Shown piece after piece: positions 24,223-36,754 of a DNA stretch of 64,000 bases. Every line of letters begins with the position of its first letter. The stretch's first letter is position 1. The notes beneath the pieces were generated by a model that was not told the DNA's origin, did no database searches, and was given only the letters and a program-made list of their open reading frames with translations. The DNA is from Thamnaconus septentrionalis. Lineage: Eukaryota; Chordata; Actinopteri; Tetraodontiformes; Monacanthidae. A program made the translations under genes and the position numbers. Location: NCBI GenBank assembly GCA_009823395.1, contig CM020519.1, positions 852,501-916,500 of the forward strand. Direction: 5' to 3'.

Positions 24223-25750
24223 ATGGACTTCAGCCACGTCTGCTTCCTGGCCGTTAGCCTGGCGCTGATCCAGCAGCACCGAGGTAACCACACCTCCCTC
24301 CTGCAGAACCTCCTGCAGATCCTCCTGCAGATCCTCCAGCTGCTGCTGCAGCTAAGATGGATCTCCGTGGAGACGTTGCTTCTCCTCCGGTGGCTCTGGA
24401 CGATGTGATGGATGTTCTCGCCTCTAATGACTTCCAGACGACCTCCTCTAGCTGCGTTTAGTGTGTGTAACTGGTGCTGCTGAGAGCTGTGAGGGTCAGT
24501 AGAAGGTCAGAGGTCGATGGATCCTCATGATCTTCATCCTCACCAGAGTTGCTGCTGCTAGTGTGGTTCTTCTGTTGATCAGCTGAGAGAGGCTGGAGGT
24601 GCTGGAGGTGCTGGAGATCCAGGAGGTTCAGCCTGGACCTTCAGGACCTCCTTCTTTGTGTCGGAGAAACTTTTAGCTGGAACATCTTGGTGTGGATCTT
24701 GGTGGATGGTGTGAAGCCAGAGGAGGAGCCCCCATGGTTGGAACCTCAGGCTGTGAGGTTCTGGTGAGGAGAACCTCTCAGTGCTGTTGCTCAGGCCGGG
24801 TCACCAGGACCTGGTTCCTTCTGGTTCTGCTTGTTGTCTCAGAAGCTCCTGGAGAGGAGCTGGAGTCCTCAGATGTTCTCAGCCTCTCTGGACTCGACCA
24901 GGTGTGAGGCTGTGGCTCAGCGCTGCCCCCTGCTGGTGACCCTGCAACCTGGGGGACTGAAACGTGTTACGGTGGAGATATGCATGGAGAGACAGTGGAA
25001 TATTTGGGTCAGTTGTGTGTCCAGGGCTCCCAGCTCTTGCAGAGACACAGTGGAGGAGTTCCTGACACCTACCGAACAGAAGGTTGCTTTGGTTTGTGGA
25101 GACTTTAATATTAATCTGCTCTCGAGTCCCCGTCTGGATGCAACTGAGGTTGTTTTCCCGTCTGCAGCCCCTCCATCTGTCGACAGGAAGACGTCCTGTC
25201 CTGTCAGAAGCAATTAAGTTTTTGGCGTATTTCACTGTGGCGGCGGCGGGCGGCGGCGGGCGGCGGCCAGGACGGGCTGTCAGCTCGGCGCTGGGAGGAA
25301 CCGCAGCTCCCCGAGGACGAGAGGACGCTGCCAATGTTCTGCTGGATGTGCAGACGAGCCACTGGGGCTTAATTCCCATAAATCTCGGGGCCTCCTGGAC
25401 GTCTGCAGGCCTGGAAGGTGAATTTTGGACTTTCCCACCTCGGCCCCTCCCCCCTGTGGAATCCCTCCACCGCCTAGTTGTTGTTGGCAGTTAGCGTCCC
25501 GGGCTAGCTGCGGCTAAAAGGCTTAAGTTCATGGCCTGATTGTCACCTCAATTCACACCAACAGTGTCTGCGGCCATGAAAGTCCGTGTGCAGGTTCCCA
25601 CCACCAGGGGGCGGCGCGGGTGCCTTTCAGTAGCGTGAAACCAACGGCGCCGCTTTGGAAAAATATGCAGCGGTTCTATTTTTCACGCTGCACGCATGGC
25701 AACTAGGTCAAGCGCAGCAGATCATATGTATCTAGTATCTATCTATCTAG

Positions 25751-25784
<34 letters not shown>

Positions 25785-27810
25785 GTATCTATCTATCTAT
25801 CTAGTATCTATCTATCTAGTATCTATCTATCTAGTATCTATCTATCTAGTATCTATCTATCTATCTAGTATCTATCTATCTATCTAGTATCTATCTATCT
25901 TGTATCTATCTATCTAGTATCTATCTATCTAGTATCTATATATCTATCTAGTATCTATCTATCTATCTAGTATCTATCTATCTATCCATCAGAATCTATC
26001 TAACTATCTATCTATCTATCTGTCTATCTATCTATCTAGTATCTATCTATCTATCTAGTATCTATCTATCTAGTATCTATCTATCTAGTATCTATATATC
26101 TTGTATCTATCTATCTAGTATCTATCTATCTTGTATCTATCTATCTAGTATCTATATATCTATCCATCAGTATCTATCTATCTAGTATCTATCTATCTAG
26201 TATCTATCTATCTATCCATCAGAATCTATCTAACTATCTATCTATCTATCTGTCTATCTATCTATCTAGTATCTATCTATGTAGTATCTATCTATCTATC
26301 CATCAGAATCTATCTAACTATCTATCTATCTATCTGTCTATCTATCTATCTAGTATCTATCTATCTAGTATCTATCTATCTAGTATCTATATATCTTGTA
26401 TCTATCTATCTAGTATCTATCTATCTTGTATCTATCTATCTAGTATCTATCTATCTATCTTGTATCTATCTATCTAGTATCTATCTATCTAGTATCTATC
26501 TATCTTGTATCTATCTATCTAGTATCTATATATCTTGTATCTATCTATCTAGTATCTATATATCTATCTAGTATCTATCTATCTTGTATCTATCTATCTA
26601 TCTATCTAGTATCTATATATCCATCTAGTATCTATATATCTATCTATCTATCTGTCTATTTAGTATCTATCTATCTATCTATCTAGTAGTATCTATCTAT
26701 CTATCCATCAGAATCTATCTAGCTATCCTTCTATCTATCTATCTGTCTATCTAGTATCTATCTAGTATCTATCTAGTCTCAGGTGTATCAGCAGGTGGTT
26801 CAGGCAGGAAGTCAATGATGGTAGAACTCGGTGGATGATGCGGCTCTATTTATTTTTTTCATGTGCTGCTGTATTTTACTGTGAAAGGTCAACGTGAGGT
26901 ATCAGCTTCAACACTGTTCAATACTTGAAATACCTGCATTTTCAGTGATACCAGCCGTCTGGTTTATTATTTGTTCTTTTTGACACACAGCTACTGCAGA
27001 CACAGTTGGGACGGAGCTGTTAACGAGCTGTATAGAAAACCTGCCGCCACCAAAAGTCGCGGACTCATGTGGGCGGGAGCCCCCTGGTGGCAGGCAGCAG
27101 GTTTTCTACACAGCTCGTTAGCAGCTGATGCTAACTCCTCTAATGCGGCTGCTGAGAGAAAAGCTCCGTGTTAGCCGCGCAGGTCTTCAGCGTGACCTCC
27201 AGGTGGCCTCCTCCAAAACAAGCCAATCAGATTCCTGCCCTAGCTGAGTGGGCGGAGTCTAACAAGGCAGCTGATTGGCCCCCTTCAGTCACATGGAGAG
27301 GACAAACCTCTCGTTCCCGCAGCTCTCAGACTGGGAACATTTCAGCAGGTCTGAAGGAAACCAGTGGCGGCGGCGGCGGCGTTGGCCACGCCCACCGAGC
27401 CGACGCTCCGTCTCAGCTCTGCTTCCTGTTTGTGTGAGCTGTGTGAGCGCCGCCTACCGCTGCCAGCGCCGCTTCCTGTGGTTGTTGGAGGCCGAGTGGC
27501 GCCGAGCGGCCAAGCGGATCAGAGCCTAGTGGCGCCGGGGGCGGAGCCACAACACAAGGCTGCCAAGCCAAACCGGGCCAGAGGTCATGTGACCCGGCCG
27601 AGAGGCAGGAGCAGCAGGAGCAGCGGGAGGACCCAGCAGGCCCAGTAGGGGGCGCTGTGTGCCGGGCAGGAAGCTGCTGTTCGGCCTGGGGAGACGGTGG
27701 CGCCTGATTGGTCCAGAGCTCTGGGACCGGATGGATTTAGCCCGCTGTTTGCAGCACTCAGCCTTGTTTAAAGGAGACCAAACCAAGGCGGTCTCTTCTT
27801 CTATTATATG

Positions 27811-27850
<40 letters not shown>

Positions 27851-30219
27851 GGATCACTGGCTGCTAGCCTGGTTAGCCAGAATGTTGCTATGTAGTTAAA
27901 CTGGCTTTTTATTGGCTGCTGGCTGTTTTCAGTGGGCGGGGCCTCCTGCTGCAGTCGCTGCTGTGACTGTCTGTCGAACTAAACTCCCTCCGGCCAATCA
28001 GGCGAGCCGAGCCCGACCAGCTGACCAGCGGCAGGCTCCTGCTCCTCCAACCGACCAATCAGACGGCGGCTGGAGCGCTCCTAGTGGAGGGAGGGGGGGT
28101 AGACGCCTCCTCGCCTCCTCCTCCTCACCTCCTCCTCCTCCTTCTCCTCCTCTGCAGCGTCCACCGTCTCCATCCTGAGCCCCACGGCGGAGGAGGAGGA
28201 GGAGGGCCCCGCCGTGCAGCTCTCCCAGGAGGCCCACCGGCGGCTCAGACGCTGCTCCTGCGAGAACCAGAAGGACAAGGAGTGTATTTTCTTCTGCCAC
28301 ATTGGCATCGTCTGGGTCAACACGGCGAGGTGAGTCCGTTTGTTTCGCAGCAAAACAAACCAGCGGGAGGCGCTGCAGGGTTGGGTGGGGTGGGGGAGGG
28401 GCTGGGGGGGGCTGGGGGGTCTTCTGCCACCTCAGGACTTCCAGAGTGGAAAGAAAAACAGCGGCCGTTTGTCTACAAGGCATGACGAGCAATAACACAC
28501 CGAGGAGGAAGCGGGCTGGGGGGGTGCTGCCCCAGTTTCCCAGAAGTCCTTGCAGGAGGCCACACACAATTGGGCAGCAATTAACTTCATTTTAGCCGAG
28601 TGTGCACAAGGAACGAGCTCGCAGTCAGATGTGGTGGCGCTAATGAGAAGGTGAGGCCAGACGCTTTTAGGTGCGAGGAGCGCCACCGCCGCCAGCAGCA
28701 GCTGCCACTTCCTGTGGAGCTAAAAATAGCCGTTAGCTAGTTAGCGGCAGCGGCGCTGAGGAGTCGCAGGAGGAGGAACCTGCTGGTAATCAGCAGCTTG
28801 ATGGCAGCAGGAAACTGAGTTTTATTGCTGCTCTTTTTATTCCCAGCAGCCCCTGGGCCAGTATAGGGGGGGGGGGGGGCAATGGGAGAGGGAGGGGTGG
28901 GGCTCCTCCCACCGTGCGGCTCTGAGCTCGACTCGTCCTGGCTTGAGCGCCACCTTCCTGCCAAAATCAGCCTTTGGTTCCCCTCATTGGCGAGGGGAAG
29001 GTTCTGATGCTAGCTGCCCGAGCTAACGGCTGCTAGCGCTAGAGGAGCTAGTCTGAGTTCAGCGGCTCTCAGGTTCAGCTCTTCAGGTCACTGCGATTTA
29101 TTTTCTTCCCCCTGAGAAGCAAAGCGAGGAGGAGTAGAGAAGAAGAGAGAAGCTCTCCAGGGGAACATCAATCTGAGGAGCAACCAGGAGCCGCGAGAGC
29201 AGCAGCAGGTCAAGGCTCATCGGCAGCCGCAGCCGATGAGAGCCAGATGTTCCACACCACTGAAGATGTGCAGGCCTGGAGTCACACACCTTCAACTTTC
29301 CCTTGTTTTGACCTGAAGCTGGAGCTGAACCATCTGAACCTTCTGAACTGTTTGAACTGTCTGGACCTTCTGGACCTTCTGGACCATCTGAACCATCTCA
29401 ACACTCTGAAAACTCTGGATCTTCTGGACCTCCTGATGGTCTCAGCGAGGCTCTGAGGTCCACTCAGGACTTTTGTTCTCCACCTGCCCACAGTTTCTAC
29501 ATCAGTTAAACATCAGCATTTACTAACTGTTGACTAATGTAAGTCACCTTCTCACAGTGGGAGCGTGGCTGTTGACTGCTGACCTCTGACCTCTGACCCC
29601 TCTCTCTCTCTCTCTCTCCCAGCCACTTGGTGCCGTACGGCTCCGGCTCGCTGCGCCTGCGGAGGGAGCTGCCGCGCTGCCGCTGCACACACGCCGAGGA
29701 CGGCCGGTGTTTGAGCTTCTGCTCCGTCCAATCAGGGTGAGGAACCCCCACCAACCCCGCCCCTCCAGCCCCACCCCCACCTGAGAACCAGAACTAGAAC
29801 TAGAACCAGGACCCTGCAATAACTGGGCTGCTAACATGTCCTCACATCTCCCCAAAACCAGAACACACACACACACACACACACACACTGCAGCAATTCT
29901 CAGCTTCTTTTCTTCTGTTTGGTTCCCACCTGAGAGGAAATGATGTCATCCACTAGGGGGCGGAGTTTGAATCGTTGTTGGCTGAGTTTTTTTTTCTATA
30001 CAGTGAATTAAAATTGTGAGAGAATAAATAAATAAATAAATAAATAATCAAAGTTCTCATGTGAAACTTGTTGAGACGCGTCATCAAACACAGACCAGCC
30101 GTGATTGGCTGCACTCAGTCAAACCGCTTCCTGTTTCTGTTCTCAGAGCAGGAAATGACAGACGCAGAGGTGCATTCTGGGAGCGACGGAGCCGAGGAGG
30201 CCTCAGAACGCTGACATGA
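24223..30219 (+). CDS. edn4: Preproendothelin, four exons; probable endothelin-4
   Basis: Precursor of a secreted 21-residue vasoactive peptide that acts on endothelin GPCRs. Exons: 24223-24283 signal peptide ([20 protein letters not shown]); 28158-28329; 29623-29736; 30147-30219 with the TGA stop. Phases join cleanly (1, 2, 2), giving 139 residues. The mature peptide is coded at 28253-28315. Its cysteines are at positions 1, 3, 11 and 15 and it ends in Trp21. It follows a dibasic furin-type site (RRLRR) and precedes Val22 for endothelin-converting-enzyme cleavage. Exon 3 carries VPYG and the second, endothelin-like Cys set (CRC, then Cys 8 and 12 residues later) known in all preproendothelins. 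Neighbouring adgrg6 and TIAM2 belong to the human 6q24-25 region, which has no endothelin in mammals but carries edn4 in fish, hence the symbol. edn2-like is the main alternative. Confidence 0.85.
25033..25130 (+). mobile_element. Fossil fragment of a LINE endonuclease domain
   Basis: A frame upstream and across this stretch reads [20 protein letters not shown], then [10 protein letters not shown], then [17 protein letters not shown]-(D/N)-LL is the catalytic-motif wording of apurinic endonucleases of fish non-LTR retrotransposons. The rest of the element is not recognisable. It lies in intron 1 of the endothelin gene. Confidence 0.6.
25729..26780. repeat. (TATC)n satellite with TAGTATC higher-order pattern
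   Basis: About 1.05 kb of TATC units broken regularly by TAGTATC or TTGTATC, with longer internal duplications around CCATCAGAATCTATCTAAC (near 25988, 26217 and 26300). It lies in endothelin intron 1. Confidence 0.95.
27021..27120. repeat. Long imperfect inverted repeat (hairpin)
   Basis: The left arm 27021-27051 starts TAACGAGCTGTATAGAAAAC. The right arm 27086-27120 is its complement with one mismatch and one small insertion. The 34-base spacer includes a CTCF-like core (CCCCCTGGTGGCAG). Confidence 0.9.
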
Positions 30220-33098
30220 AGGGGTGGCGGCGGCGGTGAGGGCGGCGGCCACTTCCTGTCAACTGTTTCCTGGCCGTGACGGACAGGGGGCGGAGCCAAG
30301 CTTCCTCCAACGATAATATTCATGATGTATTTTATCCACTTTGACTGAAGGGTTTTTTTCTTCCTCCAACTCGGACCAGGAAGCTCCTCAACCTCAAACA
30401 TCTGGACGCTGTGACATTAGCATTAGCAACCCGCTACCACTGACGTGCCTGCTAACCTGCTGGCTACTGCTAACCTAGACCTCCAGCAGTTTTAAGACCA
30501 GAGTTGTTGTTAGCATGACTCAGCAGGTGTCCGTCTCCCTCTTGATTCTTGTCCTGGTGGAAAACTGGTTGTGAACCGCGGTTCCGACTGGCCGGTTCTG
30601 AACCGGTTCCGACTGGCCAGTTCTGGCCCGGAGGAGGTGGAAAAATCCTGCTCAATGAATTATGATTCATGTATTTTGTTTGTACAATATTTATTTTCAA
30701 GTCCAGTAAACGACTCTAATCAAAGCTTCGCCCGGCTGATTTCTCTCTTCCTCCGTCCGCTGTCGGCCCACCTGCACATTTCCACTTCCTGTCCGACCTC
30801 CAAAGGCTTCCTGTGTGATGGTCACACTAGGTGGCGTTGTTTATCAGATTTCTACTCTGCGATGCCCAGACCGGCTGTCATCTTTGTTTTCTTATTCATG
30901 TAAACGAGTAAAAAGTTTGAATGAAATCTCAAACAAGAATCTCTGTTGCTATGCAAATGCTATCCTCAGGTTTTGTGTTAAACTAATGAGATTATAAACT
31001 AATCCAAGCTTCCAAGACATAGCTCATACACACTGTGGACGTCACTCTCAGGTTAAAAACATTTCTGGCCTTATATTATTGAGAGATTTAGAGATTTATT
31101 TGGAGATTAAAAGTCCATGGCTTAAAAATATTCAAGAGAGAGATGAAAGTGTTCTGAACCTTGACTGTGGTCAGAGGTGTCCTGTCAACCATTTCAGACA
31201 TTTAATTTTGTATTTTGATATATGGGAAAAATGCTATTTGGGCGCATTGGGATTTTTTGCTGCAGTACTTCGAGTAGCCACTGGAAAAAAAATCGGTGCA
31301 CTTTCATATTGCCAGTTCCGCTTCTTTTCTTACATCCATGCTGATCATACAACCATGACCTGACCTCAGCAAGAAATAGAGCCACCTGCCTGTAATGAGA
31401 CTTCACTCCACCAGAGGGCACCTGACGCCTCTTCAGTTTGATGAGCGGCACCTGTTTCCTCCCTGGACTCCTCACTTCCTGTTTGGTCCAGCTGAGGATG
31501 AAGCAGGTTTGTGCTGATTTTCCTTGTTGACTTTTCTCCAAACTTACGGTGAACGAAATGAAAAGACTTTGATGTTTCCAGTGTTACTTACTCTGGACAA
31601 AATTAACAGACTTTACAGACCTTACAGATCACAGCCATGATCCCAACACATAATATGTTTATTTTGTTTATTTTTTACAAATACAGAAAATGAGACAAAC
31701 ATTTTACTTGCTTTGTAGCCACTGTAATCTGACGCCCCCTGGAGGTCAAGAGGAGTCAAACAGTTTAACTCTTGTGATGATGGGAGGATGGATCTGCGGT
31801 CAGTGCCCCCTGCAGGAGAACTGATGTAAGTGCTGCTACTGAAAGTTTGTGAGTTCAGTTCAGTTCAGTTTCAGTTTATTTTACAAATCAAATAAAATAC
31901 AAATACAATCACATTCCATCAAAGTATGTTTGTAACAATGGGCTCCCCAAAAGCTTCTGCAGTTGTTGAACAAGGAACCAGACACCATACAACAACCATC
32001 ACAAATCAATTGTCCATCTCCAATAACTTCTTTTTCTAAGATTGGAATTTCTCACCATAACTGGGATATGTATTACACCATACACTATTGCAGTAATTTA
32101 AACAAGGCTCAAATAGAGACCAATAAAAAGTTAGGAGAGCTTCAAAAGGAAGAAAATGTCTTAGCTTAAATAATAAGGCGACATAGAATAAGGCCTCTTT
32201 GTCAGTTCATCAATATGTTTCCTAAAATTTAGAAATTCATCAATATATAATCCCCAAAGTTGGCTAAATTCTACCCTTTCTACAGCTCAACTAGGGTTGT
32301 AAACTAACCAATATGACCAGATATCGTGTATCGTATAGATATAAGAAGAACTTCTAGTCCAACAACAATCCTCTAAAGCCCTATGCTCATTGCTCAGGCT
32401 AAGGTATTGCACTTTTGTTACTTGTTTTTGGTCAATGTTTAAAAATTGAATTCATTGACATGTCATTTTGTTGTTCTGTTTTGTATATGTGTTTTTGCCA
32501 GTGCCATAAAGGCACAATGCTTTGGGATATTTGGTCTTTTTTGAAAAGAATTTGGTCATATTTGTAAAGAAAATATTGGACTGTCACTTTCATAGTATAA
32601 TGAAAGTTATCTTTATAAAATAGCTATAACAAATATTTATAAGAGCATCCAATCGTATGTATTGAATCGATTCGTATCGAGTCGGTCCGTATCGAATCGG
32701 TCTCTAAAAAGATGATATTGTTTTTGTGTCCAATCGTAACCTGTTTATCAAGATGCATATCGAATCGTTTACCACAGAGAGCTGTGCAACCTTAAGCTCG
32801 ACCATTTATCTCAATCCGTGTATGTTCAATATTATTTCGGTTTCTATTTGAGCAAAATACAATGTCATAATAATAATAACAATAACAACTTCCATTTATA
32901 AAGCGCCTTTTCCAGGAACCTACGGTCGCTTTAAATGTAAAGTAAACAAGCAAACAAACACAACACCCAGTGGATTCAGTCTTCAGGCTGCTGGAGCCTC
33001 AAAACAGCATCAAAGATTTCAGATTATAAAAAAAAAATTAAGATAAATCAGAAATATAATTTTGGATTTTCAGACAATAAAACTGTTTCATATAATTG
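30220..33098. other. AT-rich intergenic region between the endothelin gene and the IFI44-like array
   Basis: I see no supportable gene. A block near 31430-31560 (CACCTGTTTCCTCCCTGG and following) recurs at about 35878-36010, so it is a flank of the IFI44-like repeat unit. TTTATT at 31660-31690 and 31875 could serve the - strand gene that ends at 33099 as polyadenylation signals. About 32300-32900 looks like decayed transposon sequence. Confidence 0.5.
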
Positions 33099-34813
33099 CT
33101 ACATAATGCTGCTCTTCTTCAGGATGTAGTCTTCTCCATTGTTGACAATGTGCTTCAGAGCGCTGAGGACCAGGGAGTCCACCTCCTGGTCCAGGTCGAT
33201 CTCCTCATGGTAGTTCTTCACTGGGAAGATGCAGTTCATAGGAATCCCCACGTCAGCCTGGAACTGCTCCATCTGATCCAAACACACACAAGGTCTCAGT
33301 TATTTAGTGTCAACGGTCCCACTGTCCACTTCCTGTCTAGCAGGAAGTCAGTGCTGGTTTTCAGCAGTACCTTCTGCTTCACTGACTTCAGTCTGTAGAC
33401 ATTCTTCAGGTCCTCCTGGATCTCAGGACAAAGATCATCAATTTTGGTCAGCAGGACCATCTGTGGGATACCTGCAGAGGTCAAGAGAGGTCAAAGGTCA
33501 CACCCAGCAGAAGGTTCTCCAGGATAGTTCCTGCCATGCTGCTGCTACTCTTCATTCTGAAGGAAGTGACTCACCACGACGACTGACTTCCTTCCTGATG
33601 TCCTGAATCTTGAGCAGAGTTTTGGGCTTGACTATGGTTGGTCCTCTGTTGGCAGGAACGACACAAACCAGCACGTGCACTTTGTCGCTGATGGTGGGAG
33701 ACTTGTTGTAGAACTGACTGTTGTCCTCTGACAGTTTACTGTCAGGTTTGAACTGGAGGACAGAAGACAGAGTTCAGCAGGTGGAACCACACAGGAGAGT
33801 CAGGAGGTCTGCAGCTGCTCTACCGTGTAGCCGTCCTTCACACGACCATCCAGCACCAGCCTGACGTCATCCACCAGAACCCCTTCCAAGTCCTCCAGAC
33901 CCATCATGTCATAGAAGACCAAGGGACAGTAGGAGTCCTGGTCTTTCCGGAGCTGATAGCCTGTGAACTACATACGTATGTATGTATGTATGTATGTATG
34001 TATGTATGTATGTATATATACAGTATATATATACAAGTGTAAATGGAGAGAGATAGACAGAGAGAGAGAGAGAGACCAGTTTGGGAGCCAGTTAACCCAC
34101 TGATCCAGACTGAGATGAAGGAGAACCAGGTTAGGCAGCTTCCTTGGTCTGGCCACTAGAGGGCGAACACTCCATTCTAACTGCATCACAGGCAGCTGAG
34201 AAGCTGCTCTCTCACTCTGTCCTGGATCTGATCACCTGCTGCCAGGCAGGTTCACATTTTCTCCAGATGCAGGAGGAACCATCAGTAATGTTGAGATGTT
34301 GGAAGGTTGGTGATGATCAGAACTGTTTTTACCTTTTTGGTGAAACCTCTCTCCATGATGTTGTCCACCAGGGCCTGGTTGTACATCCTGCCCAGAAGGA
34401 CACTTTGGATGCTGTTGACAAAACTGGACTTTCCCGCTCCAGCTGGTCCATAAAGAACAATATTGATCTTCTGGCCTTCAACTGGAGACTTGTAGTTCTT
34501 GACGAACTGCAGAGGTTCCTTTGAGTTCCTGCTCAGAAGAAAACAGGCACAACAAAACCTCACTATGCACTTTAACCCTAAACCCCCGGAGTTTAAGAAA
34601 AACCGAGGTGTGCAGACACTCACGTCCAGTTTATTTTCCTCCACTGGGTGCTGAGGACTGAAGACACGTTCACATGTTACATGTCACAGTTATCACCACA
34701 GCACCGAGCTCCAAATATGAAAGCACATTCACACAAAACTGCTCATGAAAATCTCAATGGAAGATGTTTTCAGAAAACTTACAGGGATCGGGTTTAGACT
34801 GAAAAATTCCCAT
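33099..34813 (-). CDS. ifi44: Interferon-induced protein 44-like GTPase, copy A
   Basis: Predicted interferon-inducible GTP-binding protein of the IFI44/IFI44L family, cytoplasmic. Exons on the - strand: 34783-34813, 34624-34657, 34333-34528, 33824-33967, 33575-33752, 33371-33471 and 33099-33272; all GT-AG, total 285 residues. G1 is GPAGAGKSS, G3 is DMMG and G4 is TKID. The N-terminal TLDc-like part of mammalian IFI44 is absent. The start MGIFQSKPDP fits an N-myristoylation signal (Gly2, Ser6). An ISRE lies 121-130 bases upstream of the ATG. No stop or frameshift is seen. The family assignment is by motif; exact orthology within the fish expansion cannot be told. Confidence 0.85.
34153..34165 (+). 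promoter_or_regulatory. CTCF-like core, intron 3 of copy A
   Basis: CCACTAGAGGGCG matches the CTCF core consensus. The same 13 bases occur at the equivalent intron position of copies B (39023-39035), C (44566-44578) and D (49106-49118), all in the same orientation. Confidence 0.45.
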
Positions 34814-34933
34814 GGTGAAGATCAACCTGTCCAGAGTCCAGTTGAATGTCAGGAGTGAAGTTGAAAGTATCGGCAGACGAGACAGACTGAGTTTCAAGAG
34901 ACACCACTGCAGTCAAACACTGAAAAGAATTAC

Positions 34934-34943
34934 TTTCATTTTC
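34934..34943 (-). promoter_or_regulatory. ISRE upstream of IFI44-like copy A
   Basis: TTTCATTTTC on the + strand, i.e. GAAAATGAAA on the gene strand, fits GAAANNGAAA, the IRF/ISGF3 binding core. It sits about 125 bases upstream of the ATG. Confidence 0.7.
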
Positions 34944-36754
34944 ATGTTTACCATGTTAAGATCACAAATATCCACCAGTCAGACCTGTTTCACACCCAGC
35001 GCCCTCATCGGTCATAGACAAAACAAAATATTTGCTGTTGACAAAACCAAGAACTATCCCTGCTGGACACTTCAGTCAGTCGTCAGTTGTACTCTCGGGT
35101 TCTGGTGGTTGTTCTGTATTCTGGCACCAACATCTTTGACTTGTTCCAGTCAGTAAACTAATTGTGTTTCAGGATAACAATGCAACCAACAGACAACTGA
35201 AAAACAATCAAACAAACCTGTGGTCAATAACAGTGATACTTGCACCACACGTGAGCCAGTGGGCACCTTAAAGTGTACGCAGCTGTATTGGGGCCAAAGG
35301 TTTTGTACTTGAAAAAATAGGAAAAAGTCTTCAAATGAAAAATAAGTGTATGAGAAGGAGGACCCCCTGAGACACAAAGCAAGGACATAGTGAACCCTGC
35401 CCATCACCAGGGCCCTGCCTCTGCCCATGGGGGGCGCTCAGGCCCGACCCCAAGCAGAGACCTGGGTCTGTCTCCCTGTGGGTTCACCACTGGCAGCAGG
35501 AACTGTAGGGCTCCAGTGCACTGTGGCTTGGTGGGCCAAGGCGAGGGTTCTTGGTTGTGTCCGAACGCGTTCAATTCACAATTGTTCATGAATTCGTTCG
35601 TATATTTTGGCAAACGCGAACAGGCCGTTTTGCATTTGAGTGCATTGTTGTTGAACGCGCTCATTCGTCATTAGCAGAAGTCACAACAACGGGAACCGCC
35701 CATTAGTCCAACAAATTGCCCATTGGTTCCAATTGGTCCCATTACAGTCAGGGTTGGTGGTTGCGGTTAGGAGAGGTCAGACCAATGGGCAATTTGTGGG
35801 ACTAATGGGAGGTCGGACTTCTGCCACGCTCCCCACAACAACATCCTAGTACACATGGACGAGGAAGGCAGTACTGGCACCTGTTTCCTCCCTGGACTCC
35901 TCACTTCCTGTTTGGTCCGGCTGAGGATGATGCAGGTTTGTGCTGTTTTTCATTGTTGACTTTTCTCCAAACTTACGGTGAACAAAATGAAAAGACTTTG
36001 ATGTTTCCAGCATCTTACAGATCACAGCCATGATCCCAACACATCATGTGTTTATTTTGTGTACTTTGTACAAATACAGGTTTCATTTAACAAAAATGAG
36101 ACAAACGATTGTGGTGGGGGACTGATGTGATCTGTTGCCCTCTAGTGGCCAAGAGGAGGCAAACATGATGGGAGGATGGACCTGCAGTCAGCGAGCCACC
36201 TGGTGGGGGACTGATGCGAGTGCCACTACTGAAGGTTTGTCAGTTCAGTTCCAGTTTATTTTTTAAATCAATTAAAATACAAAAACAATCACATTTGATC
36301 AAAGTGCGTTTTTAACAATGGGCTCCCCAGAAGCTTCTACAGCTGATGAACCAGACACCATACAACATCCATCAATCACAAATCAATTCCCCATCTCCAA
36401 TAACTTCCTTTTCTAAGATCTGTAATTTCTCAACATAACTGAGGTACAGTATGTATTACACCGTGTAATATTGCAGTAATTTATATGAGGCCCAAATAGA
36501 GACCAATAGAAAGTTAGGAGAGCTTCAGGAGGAAGAAAAACAAAAGGTGAGTTTTGAGGTGCGACTTGAAACTGTCCAGAGTCGGGGAGTTAAGACTGGT
36601 TCCACTGGTTCCACACCACAACACCCAGTGGATTCAGTCTTCAGGCTGCTGCAGCCTCAAAACAGCACCGAACATTTCAGATGAAAAAAAAAATCAAGAT
36701 AAATCAAAAATATAATTTCGGATTTTCAGACAATAAAACTGTTTCATATCATTG

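Noticed and set aside
27275..27648. Possible small basic protein frames downstream of the hairpin
   Set aside because: No domain, several overlapping frames, and no splice or start support.
34812..35156. Open frame (VQLNVRSEVESIGRRDRLS) repeated in all array units on the + strand
   Set aside because: It lies over the promoter and 5' UTR of the - strand IFI44-like genes; its conservation is explained by the recent duplication.
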